Origin: Bacilli bacterium
GTDB taxonomy: Bacteria > Bacillota_I > Bacilli_A > RF39 > UBA660
Direction: 5' to 3'
Length of the DNA: 10,178 nucleotides
Assembly: GCA_028708005.1 (NCBI GenBank)
Contig: JAQVZV010000018.1
Location: 1-10,178 of the forward strand
The notes under the pieces were generated by a model. It was not told the DNA's origin. It did not search any database and saw only the letters and a list, made by a program, of their open reading frames with translations. The translations under genes were made by a program, and so were the position numbers. Shown one piece after another: positions 1-5,600 of the stretch (the stretch's first letter is position 1; every line of letters starts with the position of its first letter).

Positions 1-157
1 TCTCATAAGCCTGTAAATCGTCAACGTTTGCATCAGCATATAACCTAACATTTAACCCAATTAAAATAGCGTTTGCATCTATTATTTCCTTGATTCTGAA
101 AATCACATCATTATTGTATGACTTTCTCGTAACTAGATCACCTTGTTTAAAAATCAT
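1..157 (-). CDS. yabG: YabG, sporulation-specific protease, N-terminal fragment (runs off the left edge)
   Basis: Only the first 52 codons are in the window. The translation begins MIFKQGDLVTRKSYNNDVIF and continues with RIKEI, then GLNVRLYADANVDDLQ. This follows the start of B. subtilis YabG closely: GD-V-RKSY-D--FRI, then VRLIADSDFSDL. YabG is a cysteine-type protease made in the mother cell that processes spore coat proteins; this is family knowledge, and the catalytic part is outside the window. The start at 157 is fixed by a strong Shine-Dalgarno, AAAGGGGGTGAC, about 5 nt upstream. The gene lies 45 nt after rsmA on the same strand, the same ksgA-yabG order as in B. subtilis. Its presence is one of two protein-level signs of sporulation here. 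The identity rests on a short segment plus synteny. Confidence 0.85.
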   Translation of the reverse strand, partial: MIFKQGDLVTRKSYNNDVIFRIKEIIDANAILIGLNVRLYADANVDDLQAYE

Positions 158-202
158 ATTGTCACCCCCTTTAATTATATGCGGGGTTATTGGTTTATTT
201 CA

Positions 203-1009
203 TCATAGGTTGTTAGCTATCTTGACAAATTGCTCGATTGTCAATTGTTCCGCTCTAACATTCAAATCTAAATCATATTCCTTTAATGTATTTGATACCT
301 TTTCCAAATCATAGTCCTTTAAATTGTTTTTCAATGTCTTTCTCTTATATCTAAACGAATCTCTAACTAACTTAAAGAATGTTTTTTCATCATTTAAATG
401 ATGTTTATTTTCTCTTTTCTTTAACTGAATAATAGCACTATCAACATTAGGCTTAGGCACAAAAGCATTTCTACTAACTTCAAATAATTTACTAACTTCA
501 AAATAATAATTAATAAAAATTGTCAATGAATTATATTCCTTATGTCCGGGCGAAGCATTAAGCCTGTCCCCAACTTCTTTTTGAACCATGATTGTCATCT
601 GCTCGATATTTATATTTTCATCAATTAGCTTAGTGATTATAGGAGTAGTTATATAATACGGCAGATTAGCCACAACATATATATGCGTATATTCATACTT
701 TGATAAGTCATCTATAATATTCCTATTTAAGAAATCATCATATATAATCTCAACATTGGAAAATGAGTTTAAATTGTCATTAATGATATTCTCTAATGAT
801 GCGTCAATCTCATATCCTATTACGTTCTTGGCGACTCCGGCTAATTTCTTAGTTAAATTACCCGAACCAACTCCAATTTCAATAACAACTGAATCTTCCT
901 TGACATTCGATTTTTTAACTATTTTATTAATTATGTTTTCATCAGCTAAAAAGTTTTGACCATACCTTTTTTTGAATTCAAACTCATTGCCTTTAATATT
1001 CCTTTTTAT
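203..1009 (-). CDS. rsmA: 16S rRNA (adenine1518-N6/adenine1519-N6)-dimethyltransferase RsmA (KsgA)
   Basis: RsmA dimethylates the two adjacent adenines in the 3' terminal hairpin of 16S rRNA during small-subunit maturation, using S-adenosylmethionine; its loss gives kasugamycin resistance. Numbering from position 1009, YGQNFL lies at 16-21, the SAM-binding motif EIGVGSGNLT at 44-53, the acidic E67-I-D that contacts the ribose, and the catalytic NLPYY at 115-119. A basic C-terminal domain follows. Length is 268 aa, normal for the family. The frame is open further upstream, to an ATG at 1078, but that stretch overlaps the previous gene's stop and terminator and shows no family similarity. The best ribosome site (AAAGAGGTGA) places the start at an ATA codon at 1009; a GTG at 1018 lies inside that site. 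No RNase M5 gene (rnmV) precedes it, unlike in B. subtilis. Confidence 0.93.
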   Translation of the reverse strand: MKRNIKGNEFEFKKRYGQNFLADENIINKIVKKSNVKEDSVVIEIGVGSGNLTKKLAGVAKNVIGYEIDASLENIINDNLNSFSNVEIIYDDFLNRNIIDDLSKYEYTHIYVVANLPYYITTPIITKLIDENINIEQMTIMVQKEVGDRLNASPGHKEYNSLTIFINYYFEVSKLFEVSRNAFVPKPNVDSAIIQLKKRENKHHLNDEKTFFKLVRDSFRYKRKTLKNNLKDYDLEKVSNTLKEYDLDLNVRAEQLTIEQFVKIANNL

Positions 1010-1014
1010 GCTAT

Positions 1015-1025
1015 TCACCTCTTTC
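1015..1025 (-). promoter_or_regulatory. Ribosome binding site deciding an ATA start for rsmA
   Basis: Read on the minus strand, GAAAGAGGTGA is followed by a 5-nt spacer (ATAGC) and then ATA AAA AGG in the rsmA frame. It differs from the anti-SD complement GAAAGGAGGTGA by one missing G. No in-frame ATG or TTG lies within a usable distance, and the ATG at 1042 has no ribosome site. The site is seen directly; use of AUA is inferred. Confidence 0.55.
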
Positions 1026-1043
1026 GTAATTAATACTACCATT

Positions 1044-1049
1044 ATTATA
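1044..1049 (-). promoter_or_regulatory. Possible -10 box of an rsmA promoter
   Basis: A perfect TATAAT lies directly after the U-tract of the upstream terminator and about 35 nt before the proposed rsmA start. Transcription from it would begin near 1037, leaving the ribosome site intact and excluding the upstream ATG codons. No good -35 box is found at 16-18 nt (AGATTG at 17), so this is weak evidence in AT-rich DNA. Confidence 0.3.
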
Positions 1050-1050
1050 G

Positions 1051-1073
1051 AAAAAGATTGCTGTTGCAATCTT
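1051..1073 (-). terminator. Intrinsic terminator after the 3D-domain gene
   Basis: An 8-bp perfect stem AAGATTGC / GCAATCTT (arms 1066-1073 and 1054-1061) with a 4-nt loop is followed by a run of T. The hairpin begins inside the TAA stop codon of the 3D-domain gene. It lies within the longest open frame of rsmA, which argues against the far-upstream starts of that gene. Confidence 0.75.
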
Positions 1074-1581
1074 ACCATCCTTGTCTTAGTATTTCATATT
1101 TAACATTTCTCTGACGGCCAACGAATCTAGTAGCGGCCTCATTCTCAAATAACAAGTCCATTTTATTGCCCTTGATTGCGCCACCCCTGTCAAGAACAAT
1201 TGCTGTAATTGGTTCAGCGTATATCTTAGAAGCTGTTATCCGCACAATAGATCCAATGGGGATTTTTCTATCAGCAGCGACTATTCGTATCTTCCCATAT
1301 AACTTATCATAGTAATATATATTTCCAGTCTTAACGTTATAACCCGATGCTGTTATTCCACTACATCCAACACAATCAGGTCCATAACCAGTAAGTTGAC
1401 CAACGAATGTATCTAAAATTTTTTCTTCAGGAACAGTATTGTATGCCTGCATGTAAACAACAGCGACTTTTTCATTTGTCGTCGTCATTTCTTTTACTTT
1501 TGGTGGTAAAAAGAAATGGAAGGCGCCAATAAATAAGAATATATATACCACTTTGAACCAAAGCGGAATTTTGTCTTTCAT
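1072..1581 (-). CDS. Membrane-anchored 3D-domain protein (YabE/YuiC-like putative peptidoglycan hydrolase)
   Basis: This 169-aa protein has a short cytoplasmic start, one hydrophobic segment at about residues 8-27 (signal anchor or uncleaved signal peptide), a short linker, and a 3D domain from about 60 to 165. The three aspartates that name the domain are visible: D104 in ADRKIPIG, D131 in VLDRGGAIKG and D142 in KMDLLF. A GCSGITASG stretch precedes them, matching the usual CGCTGxTASG. 3D domains adopt the MltA-like double-psi barrel fold and occur in resuscitation- and spore-type wall lytic enzymes; activity here is inferred. It occupies the place of yabE downstream of tatD but lacks the DUF348 and G5 modules of B. 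subtilis YabE. The ATG at 1581 has a good SD, AGAGGTGA, and the gene has its own promoter and terminator. Confidence 0.85.
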   Translation of the reverse strand: MKDKIPLWFKVVYIFLFIGAFHFFLPPKVKEMTTTNEKVAVVYMQAYNTVPEEKILDTFVGQLTGYGPDCVGCSGITASGYNVKTGNIYYYDKLYGKIRIVAADRKIPIGSIVRITASKIYAEPITAIVLDRGGAIKGNKMDLLFENEAATRFVGRQRNVKYEILRQGW

Positions 1582-1608
1582 GTTTTCACCTCTGTGTTCG
1601 ACATTAAA

Positions 1609-1637
1609 ATTTTAACACAAATCACGGTTAAAGTCAA
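1609..1637 (-). promoter_or_regulatory. Sigma-A-type promoter for the 3D-domain gene
   Basis: TTGACT (1637-1632), a 17-bp spacer, then TAAAAT (1614-1609) on the minus strand. The promoter overlaps the last codons of tatD and places the start of transcription near 1602, about 20 nt before the 3D-domain gene. The match and spacing are good, but it is a prediction. Confidence 0.6.
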
Positions 1638-2376
1638 ATAACCGTTCTGCATTAAGCGAAGTAATAGACGCCACTTCATTATATTCTATATCCTTTATTT
1701 TAGCTATTGCCGATGCAACAAATGTTAAATTTTTAGGATGATTTTGTCTGCCCCTAAATGGTTCCGGGGTCAAATAAGGTGAATCAGTTTCTAATACAAT
1801 ATATTTTAGTGGGATGCTTTTTATAACCTCTTTTAAACGGTTATTCTTAAATGTTATTATTCCTCCGATTCCTAATAAAAATCCCATCTCGATAAACTTA
1901 GTTGCCATATTAGCATCATCACTAAAACAATGAATTATACCCTTTACGTTGCTATCCTTCAAGATATTATATATATCATGACTAGCATTACGATTATGTA
2001 CAACAACAGGCTTTTGGTATTTTTCAGCTATCTCAATTTGTTTTTTAAACATTTTAATCTGTTGGTCTTTTTGATCTCCATCATAGAAATAATCGAGTCC
2101 AATTTCTCCTACGCCTACCACCTTATCATCACATAACCATGTGTCAAACTTATTATACGAACTATCATCAATTTCATTACAGCAATGTGGGTGAAATCCA
2201 ACCGTCGCATAAACCTCATTATATTTATGGGCCAGCATAACCGCAAGTTCTGACGACTTTATATCATAGCCACTAATTATTATCCTTTTTAGTTGGTGTT
2301 TAAAAGCAAGTTCGATAAATTCATCACTATTTTCGTATTGATCATCTTCAAAATGACAATGCGTATCAATTAACAT
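1612..2376 (-). CDS. tatD: TatD-family metal-dependent hydrolase (YabD), probable 3'-5' DNase
   Basis: This is a TIM-barrel amidohydrolase-type enzyme; characterised TatD proteins are Mg-dependent deoxyribonucleases linked to DNA repair and cell-death DNA degradation. Metal ligands are visible, numbering from the start at 2376: H6 and H8 in DTHCH, E91 in GEIGLDY, H127 in VVHNRNA, H149 in IIHCFS and D198 in LETDSP. The family signature TPEPFRGRQNHP follows. Length is 254 aa, typical. The ATG at 2376 is preferred over an in-frame ATG four codons upstream because GGTGAT lies 5 nt before it and the likely transcription start is near 2388, which would make the upstream ATG leaderless. It sits between metG and the 3D-domain gene, matching metS-yabD-yabE of B. 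subtilis. Confidence 0.93.
   Translation of the reverse strand: MLIDTHCHFEDDQYENSDEFIELAFKHQLKRIIISGYDIKSSELAVMLAHKYNEVYATVGFHPHCCNEIDDSSYNKFDTWLCDDKVVGVGEIGLDYFYDGDQKDQQIKMFKKQIEIAEKYQKPVVVHNRNASHDIYNILKDSNVKGIIHCFSDDANMATKFIEMGFLLGIGGIITFKNNRLKEVIKSIPLKYIVLETDSPYLTPEPFRGRQNHPKNLTFVASAIAKIKDIEYNEVASITSLNAERLFDFNRDLC
1624..1645. repeat. Inverted repeat over the -35 box of the 3D-gene promoter
   Basis: A perfect 7-bp dyad, ACGGTTA and TAACCGT (1624-1630 and 1639-1645) with an 8-bp spacer, encloses TTGACT. It is not followed by a T-run, so it is unlikely to be a terminator. It could be an operator, or chance within the coding end of tatD. Confidence 0.4.
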
Positions 2377-2394
2377 ATTCATCACCATAAAAAA

Positions 2395-2403
2395 ATTATA
2401 CCA
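2395..2403 (-). promoter_or_regulatory. Extended -10 promoter for tatD
   Basis: TGGTATAAT, a perfect -10 with the TGn extension, sits 19 nt before the tatD start. No convincing -35 is present at 16-18 nt, which is tolerated in extended -10 promoters. The box follows the stop codon of the small membrane protein gene by about 15 nt. Confidence 0.5.
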
Positions 2404-2417
2404 TAAAAGTATAATTT

Positions 2418-2588
2418 TTAATTTCTATCTTTAATCTTTAAAAATCTTATTAAGCAAACGATAGTAACAATTAGATATCCAAAATCTAAGTATTCAAAAT
2501 TATAATGTAAACTTCCTGCCAAATATGTAATTACCGCTATAAATAGTAGTATTAAATAATACTTATACTTCACACAAGGATAGGCCAT
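2418..2588 (-). CDS. Small hypothetical membrane protein, 56 aa, two hydrophobic segments
   Basis: I do not recognise this protein. It starts MAYPCVKYKYY, has a first hydrophobic stretch at about residues 11-24, a short polar turn containing HYNFEYLD (28-35), a second hydrophobic stretch at about 37-50, and a basic tail ending KIKDRN. A helical-hairpin membrane topology is likely. Evidence that it is real: a clean SD (AAAGGGAG, 7 nt before the ATG), a plausible promoter upstream, a sense-codon frame closing exactly where the tatD promoter begins, and a composition that fits a membrane protein rather than random AT-rich DNA. It fills most of the 326-nt stretch between metG and tatD. The B. subtilis arrangement has no counterpart here. 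Function unknown. Confidence 0.65.
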   Translation of the reverse strand: MAYPCVKYKYYLILLFIAVITYLAGSLHYNFEYLDFGYLIVTIVCLIRFLKIKDRN

Positions 2589-2633
2589 GTGAATTCTCCC
2601 TTTCTATAAAAGCCGTTTTACATTACGTATAAA

Positions 2634-2663
2634 ATGATACCACAAAAGTAAGCCAAAAGTAAA
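2634..2663 (-). promoter_or_regulatory. Probable promoter of the small membrane protein gene
   Basis: TGGTATCAT (extended -10, box at 2639-2634) is preceded by TTTACT (2663-2658) at an 18-bp spacing. A 9-bp direct repeat, TTACTTTTG, with 11-nt period (2662-2654 and 2651-2643) fills the spacer. Transcription would start near 2627, about 40 nt before the ATG. Between the metG stop and this promoter I see no convincing terminator, so read-through from metG is possible. Confidence 0.45.
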
Positions 2664-2714
2664 TGGCAGTATTGGAAATATTACATTTTTTACGATAGTT
2701 TACACTAACAAGGT

Positions 2715-4247
2715 CTATTTGTTGACTCTCATAAATAAAGGATCAGATAATTTAACTTCGCAAGCTTCTTTAAGACCGCCAAATGTAGATAACGACTCTA
2801 AACTATTAGCTTCAGTATTAAGTTGTTGTAGTATTTTTTCTGATGTTTGTGGCATAAATGGTTGTAACAATACTGCTATAAACCTAATTGATTCAAGTAG
2901 ATTGTATAAAACAGTACCTAATCTTTCTAATTTTGTAACATCTTTAGCCAACGACCAAGGCATTGTTTCATCAATATATTTATTACACCTTTTTGATAAG
3001 TTTAAAATGGCTTCCAATGCTTCACTCACATGATAAGCATTCATCTTTTCATCAACTATTTTTACTGTCTTCTTGGCGAGATTTATCAAGTCATCATCAA
3101 CCGGGTCTTTATTTTTATTACTTTGTATTTTGCCATCGAAATATTTCAAATTCATAGTAATAGTACGATTTACCAAATTACCCAAATTATTTGCTAAATC
3201 GGAATTGATTTTTTCAACTATTAAGTCTTGTGTAATAAGACCATCGTTGGCAAAAGGCATTTGACTTAATAGATAATATCTAACCGCATCTAATCCATAT
3301 AATTCAACCAAGTCATCAGCATAAATTAAATTGCCCTTCGACTTGCTCATCTTGCTATTACTTGTTAAATACCACGAGTGAGCATAAATTTTCTTTGGTA
3401 ATTCCTCGCCTAAGGCCATTAATATAATAGGCCAATAAATCATATGAAAGCGTAAGATATCTTTCCCCACAACGTGTAAATCAACAGGCCAAAACTTTTT
3501 ATATAATTCACTATGATTTCCTTCGATATCGTATCCTAAAAAGGTGAGATAATTATTTAAAGCATCTATCCAAACATATATCACATGCTTTTCATCGAAT
3601 GATACAGGAATTCCCCACTTAAACGAAGTTCTTGAAACACATAAATCTTGTAGACCTGGTTTAATAAAATTATTAATTATTTCATTTTTTCTTGAAATTG
3701 GTTCTACAAAATTAGGATGTTTTTCAAAATGTTCTACTAATCTATCTACATACTTGCTCAATTTAAAAAAATAAGCAGGTTCGCTAGTCAAGGTTGCAGG
3801 TCTACCACAATCCGGACAATTCCCATCAATCAATTGTGACTCGGTAATAAATGACTCGCAAGGAGTACAATACCAGCCTTCATACTTCCCAAGGTATATA
3901 TCACCTTGATCATATAACTTTTTAAATATTTCAGTCACTTTTTGCTTATGAAGGGGGTCTGTAGTTCTAACAAATTTATCATATGAAGTATTCATTAGAT
4001 CCCACATTCTTTTGATTTCGTTTGCTATACCATCTACATAAGCTTGTGAACTAAGATTAGCCTCATGAGCCTTATGTTCAATCTTCAAGCCATGTTCATC
4101 GGTTCCCGTTTGAAAATAAACATCATATCCTTGTAATCTTTTATATCTTGCTATGGCATCTGATAATACTATCTCATAAGTATTGCCAACATGTGGCTTA
4201 CCAGAAGTATAAGCAATAGCTGTCGCCAAATAAAATTTCTCTTTCAT
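2715..4247 (-). CDS. metG: Methionyl-tRNA synthetase
   Basis: MetRS, a class I aminoacyl-tRNA synthetase, charges both initiator and elongator tRNA-Met. Numbering from 4247, the HIGH-type motif is KPHVGN at 17-22, zinc-knuckle cysteines lie at 127, 130, 144 and 147 (CxxC ... CxxC), and the KMSKS loop is SKMSKSKGN with K299 first. A helical anticodon-binding domain fills the C-terminal third. Length is 510 aa; the protein ends after that domain and so lacks the EMAP-II-like tRNA-binding extension found in B. subtilis MetS (about 660 aa). An upstream in-frame ATG at 4307 lies inside the dUTPase gene; the ATG at 4247 is chosen because GGGAGATGAT precedes it by a proper distance and because catalytic-domain similarity starts at MKEKFYLATA. 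It follows the dUTPase stop by 19 nt, and both are under the T-box. Confidence 0.96.
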   Translation of the reverse strand: MKEKFYLATAIAYTSGKPHVGNTYEIVLSDAIARYKRLQGYDVYFQTGTDEHGLKIEHKAHEANLSSQAYVDGIANEIKRMWDLMNTSYDKFVRTTDPLHKQKVTEIFKKLYDQGDIYLGKYEGWYCTPCESFITESQLIDGNCPDCGRPATLTSEPAYFFKLSKYVDRLVEHFEKHPNFVEPISRKNEIINNFIKPGLQDLCVSRTSFKWGIPVSFDEKHVIYVWIDALNNYLTFLGYDIEGNHSELYKKFWPVDLHVVGKDILRFHMIYWPIILMALGEELPKKIYAHSWYLTSNSKMSKSKGNLIYADDLVELYGLDAVRYYLLSQMPFANDGLITQDLIVEKINSDLANNLGNLVNRTITMNLKYFDGKIQSNKNKDPVDDDLINLAKKTVKIVDEKMNAYHVSEALEAILNLSKRCNKYIDETMPWSLAKDVTKLERLGTVLYNLLESIRFIAVLLQPFMPQTSEKILQQLNTEANSLESLSTFGGLKEACEVKLSDPLFMRVNK

Positions 4248-4266
4248 TTTATCATCTCCCAAATTA

Positions 4267-4737
4267 TCAATAATTGCTTTTTCTTTCTTGATTAATTTCT
4301 TCCTCATTATCGCACTTTAGATATTTAATAAATATTCCTTGTATTATCTTATCTCCCTTGTTTACTTTCCATATCGATGATCCCTCATTCTGTAGGGCGA
4401 CAAAAATATGCCCCTCATTACTAATATTATTATAATAATCAGCATCTATAACACCAATTTGATTGCACATCCGTATATTATGATTGATTCCCATGCCGCT
4501 TCTAACTGCAAGCATTAAAAACTCATCACTTTCCATATATGCTTTTATACCTGTTGGTATTTTAATTATTTCACCACTTTTCAATTCAAATGAAAATGGA
4601 GCGAAAAAATCATGGCCGGCTGCTTGGGTAGTGCCCCTTCTTGGTAATTCTAGCTCATTATACATCTGTTCAATATTATTATAACTAGCAAAATCTTTTT
4701 CAAATTGCGTTATGCTTATTTTTTTAAATTTTCTCAT
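4267..4737 (-). CDS. dUTPase-family protein (dUTP diphosphatase-like), C-terminal motif V absent
   Basis: The trimeric dUTPase family hydrolyses dUTP to dUMP and pyrophosphate, keeping uracil out of DNA and supplying dTMP synthesis. Of the five motifs, four are visible in this 156-aa protein: I, AAGHDFFAP (39-47); II, RSGMGI (79-84); III, GVIDADYY (95-102) with the catalytic-type D98 and the base-gating Tyr; IV, GDKIIQGIF (128-136) with Q133. The glycine-rich motif V (RxGGFGSTG), which closes over the phosphates, is missing: the protein ends QERKSNY just where it should begin. The next codons are TGA TAA, and the other frames do not restore it. The ATG at 4737 has a very strong SD (AGGAGGAG). 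The gene is the first of a T-box-controlled unit with metG, an unusual partner. It may be an active variant, a binding protein or a decayed enzyme. Confidence 0.85.
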   Translation of the reverse strand: MRKFKKISITQFEKDFASYNNIEQMYNELELPRRGTTQAAGHDFFAPFSFELKSGEIIKIPTGIKAYMESDEFLMLAVRSGMGINHNIRMCNQIGVIDADYYNNISNEGHIFVALQNEGSSIWKVNKGDKIIQGIFIKYLKCDNEEEINQERKSNY

Positions 4738-4750
4738 ATACTCCTCCTAC

Positions 4751-4779
4751 AAAAAAGTCCTTATATAAAATATAAGGAC
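4751..4779 (-). terminator. T-box terminator hairpin
   Basis: A 10-bp perfect stem, GTCCTTATAT / ATATAAGGAC (4779-4770 and 4766-4757), with a 3-nt loop and six T residues. Its 5' arm contains the CGTCCTT bases needed for the antiterminator, so the two structures exclude each other. The dUTPase ribosome site lies directly after it. Confidence 0.93.
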
Positions 4780-4953
4780 GAATGATCGCGGTACCACCTT
4801 AGTTCATAGTAATCTATGCTCTCCAACCATAACGTGGTATACGGCCAAACGGCAGCTAAAGGTTCATCTTCCATAAACGTCTATACTCTTTACACCAAAC
4901 AGAGTTCTCTTCGATAGATATTTATTTCTCTTCCTCGTCAATGCTTTTCAGTG
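4751..4953 (-). promoter_or_regulatory. T-box leader, methionine-type, controlling the dUTPase-metG unit
   Basis: A T-box senses uncharged tRNA and prevents transcription termination. The T-box sequence AAGGTGGTACCGCG is at 4800-4787. The antiterminator can be drawn fully: AAGG (4800-4797) with CCTT (4777-4774), the 7-nt bulge TGGTACC, and GCG with CGT. The bulge TGGT complements an ACCA tRNA end, as expected for tRNA-Met with discriminator A. In Stem I, TCTAT/ATAGA and ACTCT/AGAGT pair around an AG-bulge (AAGAGA) and a distal loop containing GGTGTAA. The 3' side of the specifier loop reads GGAAGATGAACC, giving ATG (4867-4865) as the specifier; another ATG at 4874-4872 falls next to the paired region. 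Stem III is probably CATAG-ATTA-CTATG. The Met specificity agrees with metG downstream. Confidence 0.93.
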
Positions 4954-4958
4954 CTTGA

Positions 4959-4987
4959 ATTATATCACATTGTAGTAACAAGTTCAA
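4959..4987 (-). promoter_or_regulatory. Sigma-A promoter of the T-box leader
   Basis: TTGAAC (4987-4982), exactly 17 bp, then TATAAT (4964-4959). Transcription would start near 4952, immediately before Stem I of the T-box. This is the best vegetative promoter in the window, and the coincidence with the leader start supports it. Confidence 0.82.
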
Positions 4988-5022
4988 GTATAATAAGATA
5001 AAATACATATATAATTCCCTAC

Positions 5023-5043
5023 AAAAAAGGTGATTAAATCACC
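5023..5043 (-). terminator. Intrinsic terminator after spoVT
   Basis: GGTGAT-TTA-ATCACC (5043-5038 and 5034-5029) followed by six T residues on the minus strand. The hairpin starts in the last base of the spoVT stop codon and separates the mfd-spoVT region from the T-box unit. Confidence 0.8.
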
Positions 5044-5570
5044 TATAAAATATTACGCATTAGAAATTTTGATATAAAACTCGCTACTTTCTCATCTATG
5101 TCACTAATCTTGTTATCAAGACCCAATATTATTATTGATCCAACGATATCACCGTCAGCAATTATCGGTTGTACTAAATATGATGCACGCTCCTCCTCAT
5201 AATTATTTATTTTTAATGACTTAGATTCATTTTCAATAATAACATCCCGCTTTAACAGCATCTCGCTCATTTCAACACTTAAATCTGTATCAAGATATTT
5301 TTTGCGTAATGATGGGGAGGTGGCGATGATTCTATCTCTATCAGTTATAATCATGCTGATATCAAGAGTATCATTTATAGCGTCTACGCAAAGTTTTGCA
5401 ATATCTTTTATTCCCCTCATAGTGGTACTTTTGGTTAATATTATTTGTTCGTCTTGAATAGAAATTTCCATCATTTCGCCATCTCTTATTTTTAAGCTTT
5501 TTCTTATTTCTTTTGGTATTACAATACGTCCTAGGTTATCAATTCTCCTAGAAATACCAGTTGTTTTCAA
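5043..5570 (-). CDS. spoVT: Stage V sporulation protein T, AbrB-family transcriptional regulator
   Basis: SpoVT is a forespore DNA-binding regulator that tunes sigma-G-dependent genes. The first 50 residues form an AbrB swapped-hairpin domain: TGISRRIDNLGRIVIPKEIR is almost identical to the B. subtilis start. Residues about 55-175 match the SpoVT GAF-like domain, with ITDRDRIIATSP (75-86) aligning to the CDRDVYIAVSG region, and YLVQPIIADGDIVGSIIIL to SYTVGPIVANGDPIGAVVIF. Length is 175 aa against 178 in B. subtilis, so this is SpoVT and not the shorter AbrB or Abh. The start codon is TTG at 5570 with GAGAGGT at a proper distance. The gene follows mfd, as in B. subtilis, and has a sigma-G-like promoter and a terminator. 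It implies a working late-sporulation programme. Confidence 0.94.
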   Translation of the reverse strand: MKTTGISRRIDNLGRIVIPKEIRKSLKIRDGEMMEISIQDEQIILTKSTTMRGIKDIAKLCVDAINDTLDISMIITDRDRIIATSPSLRKKYLDTDLSVEMSEMLLKRDVIIENESKSLKINNYEEERASYLVQPIIADGDIVGSIIILGLDNKISDIDEKVASFISKFLMRNIL

Positions 5571-5600
5571 TTTATTACCTCTCTTTCTTCATGTCTTTTT

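Noticed and set aside
165..202. Sigma-K, sigma-E or sigma-A promoter for yabG (CATATAAT near 170-180)
   Set aside because: The -10-like bases are only partial matches to the sporulation consensus sequences, no correctly spaced -35 was found, and transcription would start inside the ribosome site.
1010..1078. N-terminal extension of rsmA to an ATG at 1078 or 1042
   Set aside because: The extension encodes no family similarity, has no ribosome site, and crosses the stop codon and terminator of the preceding gene.
2394..2416. Inverted repeat AATTATA ... TATAATT upstream of tatD
   Set aside because: It consists of TATAAT-like AT-rich sequence and overlaps the promoter; there is no gene on the plus strand to explain a second promoter, so chance is the simpler reading.
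2664..2714. Terminator after metG
   Set aside because: Only a weak AAAATG/CATTT pairing with an 18-nt loop and no proper T-run could be drawn.
4248..4307. metG start at the ATG at 4307
   Set aside because: It lies inside the dUTPase gene without its own ribosome site; the ATG at 4247 has a good SD and begins the conserved catalytic domain.
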